From positions 1 to 64,000 of the forward strand of contig CANMCE010000003.1 in the NCBI GenBank assembly GCA_947496235.1: DNA of 64,000 bases, given 5' to 3'. The first letter of the stretch is position 1. Each line of letters starts with the position of its first letter. The translations under genes were made by a program, and so were the position numbers. This stretch comes from an uncultured Glaciecola sp. (GTDB taxonomy: Bacteria; Pseudomonadota; Gammaproteobacteria; Enterobacterales; Alteromonadaceae). Positions 27,452-40,595 of the stretch are shown here, piece after piece. The notes beneath the pieces are model-generated. The model worked only from the letters and a program-made list of their open reading frames with translations. It had not been told where the DNA came from and searched no databases.

Positions 27452-29725
27452 ATGAATCAAAATTCCATATCACATGTCAGCCCTCTAAACGCCTTGCAAG
27501 ATGCGATTCAAGGCGGCCAAAAGCTTGTGGTCAGTGAACATGCACACCACGCGGCAAAAGAATCCATGACGTTGTCGCTTACAATTCTTAATGTAGGTCA
27601 GGGAAAAGTAACCTTACAGGTAGATTCTAGTAAACAAAAATTACAGATACCGGTTGAACAGTTGATTGCTGATGGTCAATTAAATAAAGGCGATCGCTTG
27701 GTATTGACAGGCGTGAAAGGGGAGCTGGCAAAATTAGTCGTTTCAACTTCTGGGCTATTGCAAAATGCGTCACTGAAGCAAAATCAAGCAATCCCTCCTC
27801 AAGTAATGAGAGAATTAGCTTCACAATGGCCTAATATTTCACCTCATGACATATCAAAAATTGTGACTTATCCAATTCTCGATAAAATAATTAAAAGTCC
27901 TTTAGAACAAAAACAGTTAGCGCAAACACTGCTTAAACTGGCTAGTTCCGCGTTAAATAACGTGCAAGTAAGTATTCAAGGACTCGTCAATAAAGTTGGC
28001 ATAAATAATATTCAAGTAGAGATGCATGACAATGGGAGAACGCTCCCAGTAACTTTGCCAGTGAACCTGTCCAAGCTGCAGAATATAAAGCCTGAACAAG
28101 TGGTACAAATGAAACTTGCCGTTAATCCTACACAATCAAACAATGTAGTTATTAGCCAGTTAAAAATAGATGCTAGCCCGTTAGCTTTTAATGAACTAAA
28201 AACCCTGAATCAAAAACTGACAAACGCCAACCAAGTAAATCTAAATCATTTACTTAAAGATAATTTATTTAATCCAAGTAATCAGGTGACGAGCCCAGAT
28301 ATACTTATAATAAAGCCCAACAAGGCTCTTTTAGAGCAAGTTTTACCAAAACAGATTCAAACGCTAGATATTACCCAAAAAACGGACAATCTACTCGCGG
28401 TTGCCAAGTATGCTGCGCCAAACGGCAAAACCGTTCATCTAACCTTGGTCCCTCGTCCTGTTACCGTTATGACTCCTGTTGAGAGTTTACATGGCACAGG
28501 GGATGCTAATAGCTCAGCCGATTCTACGCCTCGCAAAAATGAGGGTACGTCAAAGCAGTATAGTATACCTCCTGAGCCCAATTCTTCACAAAACACTGAG
28601 AGTATAAATAAATCAACCTATAAGACGTCGCTCTTAGATAAACTAGGGAATGGGGGTGTATCCTTGTTAATCGACAAGTTTCAAAAACAAATCACCCAAA
28701 ATCTAAGTTTATTACCCTCTGAACGAGGAAATTCAACTAGTATTTATCCTGGCATTGCACAAATCTTGGCAAAATTACCAAAAGAATCCTCTGATCTAGT
28801 CTCTCAATTGCTAATGGCAAAAAATCAAAAACTGACTACTGAAATCATGCCTGTAGGAAAACAGGAGCAAAGCTCGCCCCCAGCGGGTTCTCAAATAACC
28901 GAGCAAGGAATTAGAAAAATAGTTGAAAACCTGATGAACCAGTCAGAGGTCTTTAGCGAGTTTGACTATCAAACAACTGAACAAGAACACAATAGTCGAC
29001 AACTTCTTCAGCAAACGCTGTCTAGTGCCCTTTCGCCGCAACTATTAAGCATGAAAGCACTAATGAACCAATCACAAAATTCAGCCATAGACGGACTTGT
29101 GAGTTTATTAACTATTCGTTTGTTAGGGAAAATATCACCTCAATCAGAGGGATATTTTCAATTGGCTAATATGTTGTCTTCCAAGTTAAGCAAAAATAAC
29201 GACAAAGCTTCCCCTCAATCGGTCACTAAAGCTGCTCATGACTTGGAAAAATTAGATGGATCAGCAACCTTTTTCCGAGCGATTTCAAATAGCATTAATC
29301 AACGACAATTTAACGCATTACGTAGCGCAGAGAATAGTCTGCAAGGTCAAGATAGTTTGTACTTTACTCTGCCTAATTTGATCTCTCCAGAAAACAAAGA
29401 TTTAGAAATAAAAATTCGTCGAGAACAAAGTAAAGAAGAAAGCTCTAATCAAAGGTTACAAACACACTGGCTGCTTGATATGAAATTGGATATAGGCAAG
29501 CAAGGTGAAATTTTAGCCAAAACCAAAGTAATCAAAAACAAGATAGAATTATCACTCTATGCTAGTTCAGAACAATTAACCCGAAAAGCTCAAAAATTTT
29601 TACCATTGCTTAGCAAACGGCTTGAATCACTTGGATTGCAGATAAATAACGCTAATTGTTACACTGCGAAAATACCTCCAAGTATTATGCAAACTCATCT
29701 AAGCACTATGAACGCCTTTGCTTAA
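27452..29725 (+). CDS. FliK-like flagellar hook-length control protein
   Basis: A 757-residue, Gln/Ser/Asn-rich protein. The last 130 residues fit the FliK C-terminal (Flg_hook) domain: LQTHWLLDMKLDIGKQGEILAKTKVIKNKIELSLYASSE, then LPLLSKRLESLGLQI. The long polar N-terminal part is low in conserved motifs, as usual for the molecular-ruler region. It is followed directly by an FhlB gene, a pairing known in marine gammaproteobacteria where it neighbours the ccm genes. FliK measures hook length and flips the export gate. Whether this copy serves the main flagellum is not shown. No membrane or signal segment is visible, as expected for a type III export substrate. Confidence 0.8.
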   Translation: MNQNSISHVSPLNALQDAIQGGQKLVVSEHAHHAAKESMTLSLTILNVGQGKVTLQVDSSKQKLQIPVEQLIADGQLNKGDRLVLTGVKGELAKLVVSTSGLLQNASLKQNQAIPPQVMRELASQWPNISPHDISKIVTYPILDKIIKSPLEQKQLAQTLLKLASSALNNVQVSIQGLVNKVGINNIQVEMHDNGRTLPVTLPVNLSKLQNIKPEQVVQMKLAVNPTQSNNVVISQLKIDASPLAFNELKTLNQKLTNANQVNLNHLLKDNLFNPSNQVTSPDILIIKPNKALLEQVLPKQIQTLDITQKTDNLLAVAKYAAPNGKTVHLTLVPRPVTVMTPVESLHGTGDANSSADSTPRKNEGTSKQYSIPPEPNSSQNTESINKSTYKTSLLDKLGNGGVSLLIDKFQKQITQNLSLLPSERGNSTSIYPGIAQILAKLPKESSDLVSQLLMAKNQKLTTEIMPVGKQEQSSPPAGSQITEQGIRKIVENLMNQSEVFSEFDYQTTEQEHNSRQLLQQTLSSALSPQLLSMKALMNQSQNSAIDGLVSLLTIRLLGKISPQSEGYFQLANMLSSKLSKNNDKASPQSVTKAAHDLEKLDGSATFFRAISNSINQRQFNALRSAENSLQGQDSLYFTLPNLISPENKDLEIKIRREQSKEESSNQRLQTHWLLDMKLDIGKQGEILAKTKVIKNKIELSLYASSEQLTRKAQKFLPLLSKRLESLGLQINNANCYTAKIPPSIMQTHLSTMNAFA

Positions 29726-29735
29726 GAGATCGATA

Positions 29736-30059
29736 ATGGATACCTACGACAAACATTCATTACATAAGTCCAAAGCAGTGGGTTTGAAATACGATGGAGC
29801 AAAATCTAGCCCAAAAGTCATCGCAAAAGGCGAAGGTCAAATTGCTGATGAAATACTAGCCATCGCTCAAGCTCATGGTATTTTGGTTCATGAAGACGAG
29901 GAGCTTATGCAGGTATTGTCACAGCTGGATCTAGGTCAAGAAATTCCTGAAGCTCTTTATCTAGTTATAGCTGAATTGATCGCGTTTAGTTATTTACTAC
30001 AAGGTAAGTTTCCCGAGAATTGGCGTAACCTGCATAACAAGGTCGATTTCAACGTCTAG
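29736..30059 (+). CDS. fhlB: FhlB: FlhB cytoplasmic-domain-like protein
   Basis: A 107-residue protein equal to the cytoplasmic switch domain of the flagellar export protein FlhB without its membrane part. Features are AVGLKYDGAKSSPKVIAKGEGQIADEILAIAQAHGILVHEDEEL and the LDLGQEIPEALYLVIAELIAF end. FlhB's self-cleaving NPTH is absent and the corresponding position follows the RIFT-like KYDG strand, as in other FhlB proteins. Start chosen at the ATG at 29736, preceded by AAGAGAT. A TTG 18 bp upstream is also in frame but overlaps the FliK-like gene. The pair suggests control of flagellar substrate switching. Confidence 0.88.
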   Translation: MDTYDKHSLHKSKAVGLKYDGAKSSPKVIAKGEGQIADEILAIAQAHGILVHEDEELMQVLSQLDLGQEIPEALYLVIAELIAFSYLLQGKFPENWRNLHNKVDFNV

Positions 30060-30110
30060 CTTCATCAATATTGCCAATTACGGCCTTTCGCTACTGATTA
30101 AATTTGAATT

Positions 30111-30136
30111 GAAAAAAAGCCCGCGTGAAGCGGGCT
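30111..30136 (-). terminator. Rho-independent terminator of recA
   Basis: AGCCCGC (30118-30124) pairs with GCGGGCT (30130-30136) around GTGAA. On the minus strand a run of seven T follows. It lies 47 bp beyond the recA stop. There is no T run on the plus side, so it serves recA, not fhlB. Confidence 0.88.
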
Positions 30137-30182
30137 AAGTGTTGGGAAAGTGTGCGCTAACAACTTTCAATGAAACTTGTGA

Positions 30183-31220
30183 TTACTCTGATTCTGCTAA
30201 AACTTCAGTATCTGATTTTTCAGCTGGCTTTTTAGGCATCAATAACGCTTCTCTAATTCTGCCTTCCAATTCGTTGGCAATTTCAGGGTTTTCTTTAAGA
30301 TATTTCACAACATTGGCTTTACCCTGACCAATTCGGTTGCCATTATAACTGTACCAAGCACCTGCTTTTTCAACATACTTCTGGCTTACACCGAGATCAA
30401 TTAACTCAGCTTCCTTACTTATGCCAGAACCATACATAATTTGGAATTCAGCTTGTTTAAACGGAGGCGCAACTTTATTTTTTACGACTTTAACCCGAGT
30501 TTCGTTGCCAACTACCTCGTCACCTTCTTTAATTGCACCTATACGGCGAATATCCAAACGAACAGAGGAATAGAATTTAAGAGCATTACCACCCGTTGTA
30601 GTCTCAGGGTTACCAAACATAACACCAATTTTCATACGAATTTGGTTAATGAAAATACATAAAGTGTTCGAACGCTTAATGTTTGCCGTTAACTTACGTA
30701 ATGCTTGGGACATTAATCTCGCTTGTAGACCAACATGAGAATCTCCCATGTCACCTTCAATTTCTGCTTTAGGTGTAAGTGCTGCTACTGAGTCAACGAT
30801 TACAACATCTACAGCACCAGACCTGACTAACATGTCACAAATTTCAAGTGCTTGTTCACCTGTGTCAGGCTGAGATACCAGTAAATCTTCGATGTTTACG
30901 CCTAACTTCTCAGCATAAACTGGGTCTAATGCATGCTCCGCATCCACGAAAGCACAGGTTTTCCCTTTTTTCTGAGCTTCGGCGATCACCTGAAGAGTCA
31001 AGGTAGTTTTACCCGAGGATTCAGGTCCATATATTTCAACCACTCGACCGCAAGGTAAACCACCGATTCCTAATGCAATATCAATACTTAAGCTACCTGT
31101 TGATATTGACTCTATATCCATCGCCTGATTATCACCCAGACGCATAATAGAACCTTTACCAAATTGCTTTTCAATTTGACTTAGCGCCGCATTAAGAGCT
31201 TGATTTTTATTATCTTTCAC
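30183..31220 (-). CDS. recA: Recombinase RecA
   Basis: RecA forms the filament for homologous recombination and triggers LexA self-cleavage. I placed the start at the GTG at 31220, preceded by AAGGA at 8 nt, giving 345 residues that begin [20 protein letters not shown], the typical N-terminus. A start at 31280 would add 20 unrelated residues. Walker A is GPESSGKTT, Walker B is [10 protein letters not shown], and the L1/L2 loops ([36 protein letters not shown]) are intact. It has its own SOS promoter and terminator. A recX gene does not follow in this window. Confidence 0.97.
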   Translation of the reverse strand: MKDNKNQALNAALSQIEKQFGKGSIMRLGDNQAMDIESISTGSLSIDIALGIGGLPCGRVVEIYGPESSGKTTLTLQVIAEAQKKGKTCAFVDAEHALDPVYAEKLGVNIEDLLVSQPDTGEQALEICDMLVRSGAVDVVIVDSVAALTPKAEIEGDMGDSHVGLQARLMSQALRKLTANIKRSNTLCIFINQIRMKIGVMFGNPETTTGGNALKFYSSVRLDIRRIGAIKEGDEVVGNETRVKVVKNKVAPPFKQAEFQIMYGSGISKEAELIDLGVSQKYVEKAGAWYSYNGNRIGQGKANVVKYLKENPEIANELEGRIREALLMPKKPAEKSDTEVLAESE

Positions 31221-31324
31221 AATTTTATCCTTGCGTAATTTGAGTGTTTTATCAATAACACTACAGGTAAAAATTACCATTTAATTATATTCAAACGACT
31301 AAGCATCTAATCATTTATATCGGA

Positions 31325-31352
31325 AGTATACTGTATAGCCATACAGTTTCAA
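31325..31352 (-). promoter_or_regulatory. recA promoter with embedded LexA (SOS) box
   Basis: CTGTATAGCCATACAG (31331-31346) matches the CTGT-N8-ACAG LexA operator. On the minus strand TTGAAA (31347-31352) and TATACT (31325-31330) flank it with a 16-bp spacer, so LexA would cover the whole promoter spacer. The 5' leader is about 100 nt. Confidence 0.9.
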
Positions 31353-31472
31353 TGACTTTTTTTGAATTTTTTAATAACTGTATGAATTTACATGTAAATT
31401 AAATTTTTCTGAGCCCTAATTTAAGCACGAAAAAGCCTAACACCTATATACAATAACCTTATTATCACAGGT

Positions 31473-31991
31473 TTAATTCGGTTCTTGAACTATACAATCG
31501 ATCAGTTTTTCAATGGCTAACACTATGGCTTGCTCGCGCACTAAATGGCGATCGCCACTGAACTTACGATTAAAACTGACTGTGGTAGATTTAGTTGCTA
31601 TAGCAAACCAAACTAACCCTACTGGCTTGTGAGCGCTTCCGCCTGTTGGTCCTGCAATACCACTAATAGCAACAGCATAGTCGGCAGCTGAGCGCAATAA
31701 ACCACCATTAGCCATTTCAACTACTGTATCTTTGGACACCGCACCATAACGATCTAAGGTCTTGGCTTTTACCCCGACCAGTGACATTTTAGCCTCATTG
31801 GAATAAGTCACCCAACTTTGCTTAATATAAGCACTTGACCCAGGAACTTCAGTAATGGCGTAGGCTAAACCACCACCCGTGCAGCTTTCTATGGTAGTGA
31901 CGAAAGCATTTTTTTCTATCAAACGTCGGCCCAAGTCTTCAGACAACTGCAATTTTTTTTCTAGTTGATTGTTTAGCATTGTTATCATCAC
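31473..31991 (-). CDS. pncC: Nicotinamide-nucleotide amidohydrolase PncC (CinA C-terminal domain)
   Basis: A 172-residue stand-alone CinA C-terminal domain, which deamidates nicotinamide mononucleotide to nicotinate mononucleotide in pyridine nucleotide salvage. Characteristic stretches are TIESCTGGGLAYAITEVPGSSAY, WVTYSNEAK and AISGIAGPTGGSAHKPVGLVWFA. It has no N-terminal MoaB-like part, so it is the short PncC form. The start is uncertain: GTG at 31991, ATG at 31988 and ATG at 31979 are all in frame, and the last (MLNNQ) fits relatives well. It lies upstream of recA on the same strand but the SOS promoter separates them. Confidence 0.92.
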   Translation of the reverse strand: MMITMLNNQLEKKLQLSEDLGRRLIEKNAFVTTIESCTGGGLAYAITEVPGSSAYIKQSWVTYSNEAKMSLVGVKAKTLDRYGAVSKDTVVEMANGGLLRSAADYAVAISGIAGPTGGSAHKPVGLVWFAIATKSTTVSFNRKFSGDRHLVREQAIVLAIEKLIDCIVQEPN

Positions 31992-32079
31992 TGCATTTTT
32001 ACTTTAGAATATAATAAAGCAAGTACATTAGATCACACAAAATTTAAACGCCATTAATACAGAAGAATAATAAAAATCA

Positions 32080-34677
32080 ATGCCTGACACTGCGACAAAA
32101 CACACGCCTATGATGGCGCAATATTTAAAGATTAAAGCTGAACACCCTGACATTTTGCTGTTTTATCGTATGGGTGATTTTTATGAATTATTTTATTCTG
32201 ATGCAAAAAAAGCCGCTGAATTATTGAATATTTCCCTAACGGCTCGGGGAAAATCTGGCGGCGAACCCATTCCTATGGCAGGTGTCCCCTATCATGCTGC
32301 TGAAAATTATCTCGCTAAACTGGTAAAAATGGGCGAATCCGTTGCTATTTGTGAGCAAATTGGAGATCCAGCCACTAGTAAAGGGCCAGTAGAGCGCAAG
32401 GTTGTGCGTATAGTAACGCCCGGCACTATCACCGACGAGGCCTTGTTAGAAGAAAAGAAAGAAGCCGTTTTGGTCGCTGTTAATGAATATAAGGGGAGTT
32501 TTGGCTGTGCAAGTTTAGATTTAGCCAGCGGACGTTTTACCGTCATTGATTGCCACAGCGAAGAAGCCCTGTTAGCCAATTTATCCAAAATTAACGTGGC
32601 AGAAATTCTCTATCCAGAAGATTTTCAGTTTCCACAATTAGTGACTGTGTTAAAAGGCTCCAGACGACGACCGGTATGGGAATTTGACCAACAAACGGCC
32701 GTCAACAAGCTAAATCAACAGTTTGGAACAAATACCCTTGACGGATTTGGCGTTGATGAAAGTTTGTTGTCAATTGGTTGTGCGGGTTGTTTATTATTAT
32801 ATGTAAATGAAACACAGCGCACTCAACTGGTACATGTCAATAAACTAATCCAAGATAATCCTCAACACAGTTTACAAATGGATGCCGCAACTCAGAAAAA
32901 TTTAGAATTAACACGAAATTTATCTGGCGGACTAGAAAACACCTTACTCAGTGTGCTGGATAAAACTGTTACCCCCATGGGATCACGTTTATTGCAACGC
33001 ATGATGCATGCGCCTGAGAGAGAGCCAGAAGAAATAAAGTCACGTCAAACATCAGTGCAGGCTATTCAAAACGCTGATTTCAATGAGTTACGACAACTTT
33101 TAAAACAAGTTGGAGATATGGAACGCGTGCTATCGCGCATTGCCCTTAGAAGTGCCAGACCAAGAGACTTCTCGAGACTTAGCAGTGCGTTGGCTGTGTT
33201 GCCAGATATTCTTTCTGTGTTAGAGGTTATACAAAATACTGAAGATGAAAATGCTAGTCAATCTCTATCATCCTATATTCAACATATAACGCAATATCCT
33301 GAACTGTCGGAATTACTCGAGCGCGCAATTGCAGAAAACCCGCCAGTAGTTATTCGAGACGGCGGGGTAATAAAAGCAGAATATAGTACTGAACTAGATG
33401 AACTTAGAGATCTTGCCCAAGGTGCAACTGATTTCTTAACTCAACTAGAAAATCGAGAACGCATTCGCACCGGTATCAGTACCCTTAAAGTAAATTATAA
33501 CAAAGTACATGGCTTTTATATTGAAGTAAGTCGAGCTAACAGCGAACTTGTGCCTGCGGACTATATACGCCGCCAAACATTAAAGAATAATGAAAGGTAC
33601 ATTATTCCTGAGCTTAAAGAGCATGAAGATAAAGTATTAAACAGTCAAAGTCGTGCTTTGGCTCTAGAAAAACGCTTGTATGACGAGCTTTTTGATCAAT
33701 TTATTCCTCACCTTAAAGCGCTGATGCAGTCAGCGCATTATCTGGCAAAACTAGACGTCATGGCAAATTTTGCAGAACGAGCCGATAGTCTAGCTTGGGT
33801 TAGGCCACAACTTGTTGAAGAAAACCTTATTGAATATTCAGCAGGTAGACACCCAGTAGTTGAAGAAGTGATGGAGTCGCCTTTCATTGCCAATCCTCTG
33901 TTGATTAATGACAGCACCAAGATGCTAATGATAACTGGCCCTAACATGGGGGGAAAATCCACTTATATGCGTCAAACTGCTTTAATTGTGTTGCTAACAT
34001 ATTTGGGTAGCTGTGTTCCGGCAGAAGCTGCGCGTATCGGACCTATCGATAGAATTTTTACACGTATAGGTGCATCGGATGATCTAGCGTCAGGCCGTTC
34101 TACCTTTATGGTAGAAATGACAGATACTGCCAATATCTTAAATAATGCTACTGCCAATAGTTTAGTGCTAATGGACGAAATTGGTCGGGGAACTAGCACC
34201 TATGATGGACTATCATTGGCTTGGGCCTGCGCAACTTACTTAGCTGAAAAAATTAACTGTTTTACCTTATTTGCGACCCATTACTTTGAGCTTACTTCGC
34301 TTACTGAGAAATATTCAAATATCAGCAATGTACATTTAAATGCCATTGAACATAATGACGACATTAAGTTTATGCATCAAGTGCAACAAGGTGCTGCTAA
34401 TAAAAGTTATGGTCTTCAAGTGGCTAAACTCGCCGGTGTTCCAAATCATGTTTTAACCATTGCCAAAGCTAAACTTGCATTGCTTGAAACAGCGACGCCG
34501 CAGCAACAAAATCACCCGTTAGAGCAAGTCGATGCGCCGCAGCAAATGCAGATTGAAATCGAAGCGCCGCATTGGCTAGAACAAAAACTTTCGCAAGTAG
34601 ATCTAGATGAACTTAGCCCGAGAGAATCTCAAGCATTGCTATACCAGTGGCGAGAACAATTACGCAATAAACAATAA
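32080..34677 (+). CDS. mutS: DNA mismatch repair protein MutS
   Basis: MutS recognises base mismatches and small loops and recruits MutL. The 865-residue protein has the mismatch-binding motif [11 protein letters not shown] near residues 28-38 (the Phe-x-Glu contact is within GDFYELF), the core and clamp domains, the ATPase Walker [30 protein letters not shown] as Walker B/signature, and the dimerisation segment ending in the short C-terminal domain after a Gln-rich linker. Length is standard. It is transcribed away from pncC with 88 bp between them. It ends with no obvious terminator before pyrG. Confidence 0.97.
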   Translation: MPDTATKHTPMMAQYLKIKAEHPDILLFYRMGDFYELFYSDAKKAAELLNISLTARGKSGGEPIPMAGVPYHAAENYLAKLVKMGESVAICEQIGDPATSKGPVERKVVRIVTPGTITDEALLEEKKEAVLVAVNEYKGSFGCASLDLASGRFTVIDCHSEEALLANLSKINVAEILYPEDFQFPQLVTVLKGSRRRPVWEFDQQTAVNKLNQQFGTNTLDGFGVDESLLSIGCAGCLLLYVNETQRTQLVHVNKLIQDNPQHSLQMDAATQKNLELTRNLSGGLENTLLSVLDKTVTPMGSRLLQRMMHAPEREPEEIKSRQTSVQAIQNADFNELRQLLKQVGDMERVLSRIALRSARPRDFSRLSSALAVLPDILSVLEVIQNTEDENASQSLSSYIQHITQYPELSELLERAIAENPPVVIRDGGVIKAEYSTELDELRDLAQGATDFLTQLENRERIRTGISTLKVNYNKVHGFYIEVSRANSELVPADYIRRQTLKNNERYIIPELKEHEDKVLNSQSRALALEKRLYDELFDQFIPHLKALMQSAHYLAKLDVMANFAERADSLAWVRPQLVEENLIEYSAGRHPVVEEVMESPFIANPLLINDSTKMLMITGPNMGGKSTYMRQTALIVLLTYLGSCVPAEAARIGPIDRIFTRIGASDDLASGRSTFMVEMTDTANILNNATANSLVLMDEIGRGTSTYDGLSLAWACATYLAEKINCFTLFATHYFELTSLTEKYSNISNVHLNAIEHNDDIKFMHQVQQGAANKSYGLQVAKLAGVPNHVLTIAKAKLALLETATPQQQNHPLEQVDAPQQMQIEIEAPHWLEQKLSQVDLDELSPRESQALLYQWREQLRNKQ

Positions 34678-34749
34678 TTATAATTTACTAAACTAAACAA
34701 AAAACGTTATACTATCGGCCCATCGAATGAGTGCATTCTTGTGCTTTAA

Positions 34750-37773
<3,024 letters not shown>

Positions 37774-37790
37774 TAACAATAACGCAACAG

Positions 37791-37990
37791 TGGCGCCGTA
37801 GTTTAATAATGGAGCCGTAGTTCATAAATAATGGAGCCGTAGTTCATTATCACCCACCAACCAGATGTAAGTTATTTATACTAGGTTTAAGGTGATAATG
37901 AACTACGGCTCCATTATTTATGAACTACGGCTCCATTTTTTCTGCTCCATTATTTATGAACTACGGCTCCATTTTTCTGTGCCATTATTA
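37791..37990. repeat. Palindromic repeat element, copy 2 (nested 46-nt arms, 36-nt interior)
   Basis: Inner arms ATGGAGCCGTAGTTCATTATCACC (37831-37854) and its reverse complement (37891-37914) flank a 36-nt interior (37855-37890). Outside each arm a 17-nt half-unit follows in tandem at a 22-nt period (37809-37825; 37920-37936), so the perfect inverted repeat is 46 bp. A third right-hand half-unit lies at 37956-37972, a partial one at 37944-37950, and degenerate ends at 37791-37805 and 37980-37990. The arm is identical to that at 18.0 kb. With its T run (37936-37941) it may serve as eno's terminator. Confidence 0.92.
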
Positions 37991-38016
37991 TCAGTGCGAT
38001 TTTTTTGTGATATGAT
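37988..38016 (+). promoter_or_regulatory. Possible promoter between repeat element and next gene
   Basis: TATGAT (38011-38016) lies 17 bp after TTATCA (37988-37993), which matches only four of six consensus bases at -35. The -35 hexamer falls in the degenerate outer end of the repeat element. It would give a leader of about 27 nt before the GTG of the unknown 209-residue protein. Weak, read by eye. Confidence 0.35.
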
Positions 38017-38049
38017 TTCCGCCGAATAAAAATAACTACTATCTAACCT

Positions 38050-38679
38050 GTGTCTCCTGAATTACTTGAACAAACCAGTATTTTCAATCTAACGGCTAAA
38101 TATCCTAATTTTGCCGAATTGAGTAATGCCTTGTATGAAAGAGAACTGATCCGTCTCGCCAACAGTAATATTTCAGACCCCCGTTTATTGAAACGTAAGC
38201 TCAAAGGATTAACCTTCCACATAAAAAACGCAGCTATGCATCTATTGGACGGTAACTCCCCTATGGATGTCGATGTTCACAACGGCACATGGCAGGCGAA
38301 GCAAGCAGGAAAATGCCCTATTGCCACTCAGGACACAGATAAAGTCTTGCGTTGGTTTTCTGAACATGCGCGCTACGGCCAAGTGGTTGCAGTTTATGTA
38401 GAGCATCTCGGTGAAGAACATATTGAATTAGACAGTATTGATAGAATCGCGTCTGATCGCATTCATTTAAATCAATTTGGCTGGTTTTCCAAAACCGGTG
38501 AATACTTCGACATTATTCCTAAGCAAACCAAATACAAGTTGCTCAAACCTGGTAAACCTGTAATGGTGGCAGCTTGTGGAGGCCACCGCTGGACCCCAAA
38601 AGGTAAAGCAATTCCCAGAGCCTTGTCCTTAAGGGAATTATTACTTTCCACAGACATTGACTGGAAAACATTTAAATGA
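38050..38679 (+). CDS. Conserved-looking protein of unknown function, 209 aa
   Basis: I do not recognise this family. The 209-residue protein is soluble, without signal peptide or membrane segment. It reads as a normally coded gene with a balanced composition. Notable features are a basic LLKRKLKGLTFHIKNAAMHLLDG stretch (about 47-69), a central acidic segment VYVEHLGEEHIELDSIDRIASDR, and VMVAACGGHRWTPKGKAIPRA near the C-terminus. The start is a GTG (38050) without a clear ribosome site, and no ATG upstream is in frame. The gene lies between eno and an ABC exporter, with a 35-bp gap to the latter. No function is proposed. Confidence 0.7.
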   Translation: MSPELLEQTSIFNLTAKYPNFAELSNALYERELIRLANSNISDPRLLKRKLKGLTFHIKNAAMHLLDGNSPMDVDVHNGTWQAKQAGKCPIATQDTDKVLRWFSEHARYGQVVAVYVEHLGEEHIELDSIDRIASDRIHLNQFGWFSKTGEYFDIIPKQTKYKLLKPGKPVMVAACGGHRWTPKGKAIPRALSLRELLLSTDIDWKTFK

Positions 38680-38714
38680 GCATTCAACTTTCATCACAAG
38701 CCAAGGATTAAGCG

Positions 38715-40457
38715 TTGAGTGAACCACAAAAAGACGTATCTGTTGTACGCTGGTTAGCCGGTTTTCTTTCACCTTACAAACGACAAGTTCTATTTGCAGT
38801 GATTGCCTTGGGAATCAGTGCTTCAACCTGGTTGGTATTAGGTCAAGGCATCAAATATGTGGTCGACAATGGTTTCGCAAATAATGACTTAAATGTTATT
38901 AATCAAGCATTTATTGCGGTGTTGGTCATTGTCATCATAGGGAGCTTCGCCACTTTCGTACGTTTTTATTACATGGTTTGGTTAGGTGAAAGAGTATCTG
39001 CTGACATTCGCAAATCTTTGTTTAATCATCTAATCACCTTGTCTCCCAGTTTTTACGAACAAGAAAGGACTGGAGAAATTATATCTCGCTTTACCAGTGA
39101 CACCACCTTACTGCAATCTGTCGTTGGAACTGGCATCTCTATGGCCTTGCGATCGGCTGTAACCTTTATTGGCGCTCTGGTATTAATGTTATTTACTAGC
39201 CCAATGCTTACCTTGTATGTGTTCCTAGCAATTCCGCTAATTTTAATTCCGGTTAAAATTATTGGACCTAAAGTAAGAGAATTTAGTAAAGACAGCCAAG
39301 ATAAAGTGGCTGAAATGGGCAGTTTGGTAGACGAAAATTTACATGAAATAAAAACTGTGCAAGCGTTTAACGCTCAATCACAAGCTAAAACCAGATTTGC
39401 AGATCAAGTTAATTTAGTTATGCAAAGTGCCAGTGGTCGAATTAAGTACCGAGCATTGCTTATCACCACAGTTATGATAGTCAGTATGTGCGCTATCGTA
39501 TTTGTCGCTTGGATAGGTATGCGAGCCGTTTTGGCTGACGAAATATCCAGCGGTCAATTAATCGCCTTTATGTTTTATGCTGTTATGGCAGGCGGCGGAA
39601 TAGCCACCATCAGTGAAGTCATTGGAGAAATACAAAAAGCAGCAGGAGCAAGCGAAAGAATTATTCAGCTTTTATCTCAAGAATCACATATTAAAAGTTC
39701 TGGGAACAAAACACTAGAAAGCATATCTGACCCCATATTAGCGCTGGAAAATATTAGTTTTGCCTACGAAGAAGAAAACGTTATTCGTCAATTAAGCTGT
39801 GAAATTAATTATGGGCAAAAGGTCGCTTTTGTAGGACCAAGTGGCGCCGGTAAATCAACCCTATTTGATTTAATCTTAAGGTTTTATGATATTAGCCAAG
39901 GACAAATAAAACTAAATGGGAAACCTCATTCTGATTATAGCCTGCACGATCTTAGAAGCCAATTTGCCTTTGTATCACAAGACCCCGTAATTTTTGCTGG
40001 AAGTGTCGCCGAAAATATAAGCTTTGGTGATCCAACCTTAGATCGAGAAGATATTATCAACGCAGCTAAGCTTGCTTTTGCAGATGATTTTATTCAAGAA
40101 TTACCCCTTCAATACGATAGCCAATTGGGTGAACGAGGGGTTAAGCTCTCAGGCGGCCAAAAACAACGAATAGCAATCGCCAGAGCCATAGCCGCCAACC
40201 GCCCAATTTTACTTCTGGATGAAGCCACAAGCGCCCTCGACGCTAAAAGTGAAAAAGTTATCAAACAGGCCCTAGACTCATTAATGAAGGAAAAAACCAC
40301 CTTAATTATTGCACATAGACTGTCGACCGTAGCCAATGCTGATAAAATTTATGTAATGGACAAAGGCAAAATAATTGCTTCTGGTGTACATAAAGATTTA
40401 TATCAAACTAACCCCGAATACAAAGAATTCGTAGATCTCCAAATGGTCGTAGAATAA
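38715..40457 (+). CDS. MsbA-like ABC exporter (fused permease/ATPase)
   Basis: A 580-residue half-size ABC exporter that would act as a homodimer. Six membrane helices lie in residues 20-310, with the intracellular coupling helix ISRFTSDTTLLQ. The ATPase domain has Walker A GPSGAGKST, Q-loop FVSQDP, signature LSGGQKQRIAIARAI, Walker B ILLLDEATSALD and the switch in IAHRLST. It resembles the MsbA-related group of lipid or drug exporters rather than the essential MsbA of LPS export, which is usually next to lpxK. The start is a TTG, supported by AAGGA 8 nt upstream. Substrate unknown. Confidence 0.87.
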   Translation: MSEPQKDVSVVRWLAGFLSPYKRQVLFAVIALGISASTWLVLGQGIKYVVDNGFANNDLNVINQAFIAVLVIVIIGSFATFVRFYYMVWLGERVSADIRKSLFNHLITLSPSFYEQERTGEIISRFTSDTTLLQSVVGTGISMALRSAVTFIGALVLMLFTSPMLTLYVFLAIPLILIPVKIIGPKVREFSKDSQDKVAEMGSLVDENLHEIKTVQAFNAQSQAKTRFADQVNLVMQSASGRIKYRALLITTVMIVSMCAIVFVAWIGMRAVLADEISSGQLIAFMFYAVMAGGGIATISEVIGEIQKAAGASERIIQLLSQESHIKSSGNKTLESISDPILALENISFAYEEENVIRQLSCEINYGQKVAFVGPSGAGKSTLFDLILRFYDISQGQIKLNGKPHSDYSLHDLRSQFAFVSQDPVIFAGSVAENISFGDPTLDREDIINAAKLAFADDFIQELPLQYDSQLGERGVKLSGGQKQRIAIARAIAANRPILLLDEATSALDAKSEKVIKQALDSLMKEKTTLIIAHRLSTVANADKIYVMDKGKIIASGVHKDLYQTNPEYKEFVDLQMVVE

Positions 40458-40595
40458 AGCCGTAACATTCTGAAACATTTTCTCTGAAACTTAAGATGCA
40501 AACTTTTTTTTGATAGTAGTAGTATGGATATTGACAGAATATTCCGTAGTAACAATGTAATCCATTTTACGCTAATAAAATAAAAGGAAGCATCC

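Noticed and set aside
31378-31393. CTGTATGAATTTACAT as a second SOS box before recA
   Set aside because: The second half-site is ACAT instead of ACAG and it does not lie in a promoter spacer.
37791-37990. CRISPR-like array in the repeat element after eno
   Set aside because: Repeats are in inverted nested order with only one 36-nt interior and short fixed joints, and no cas genes are near.
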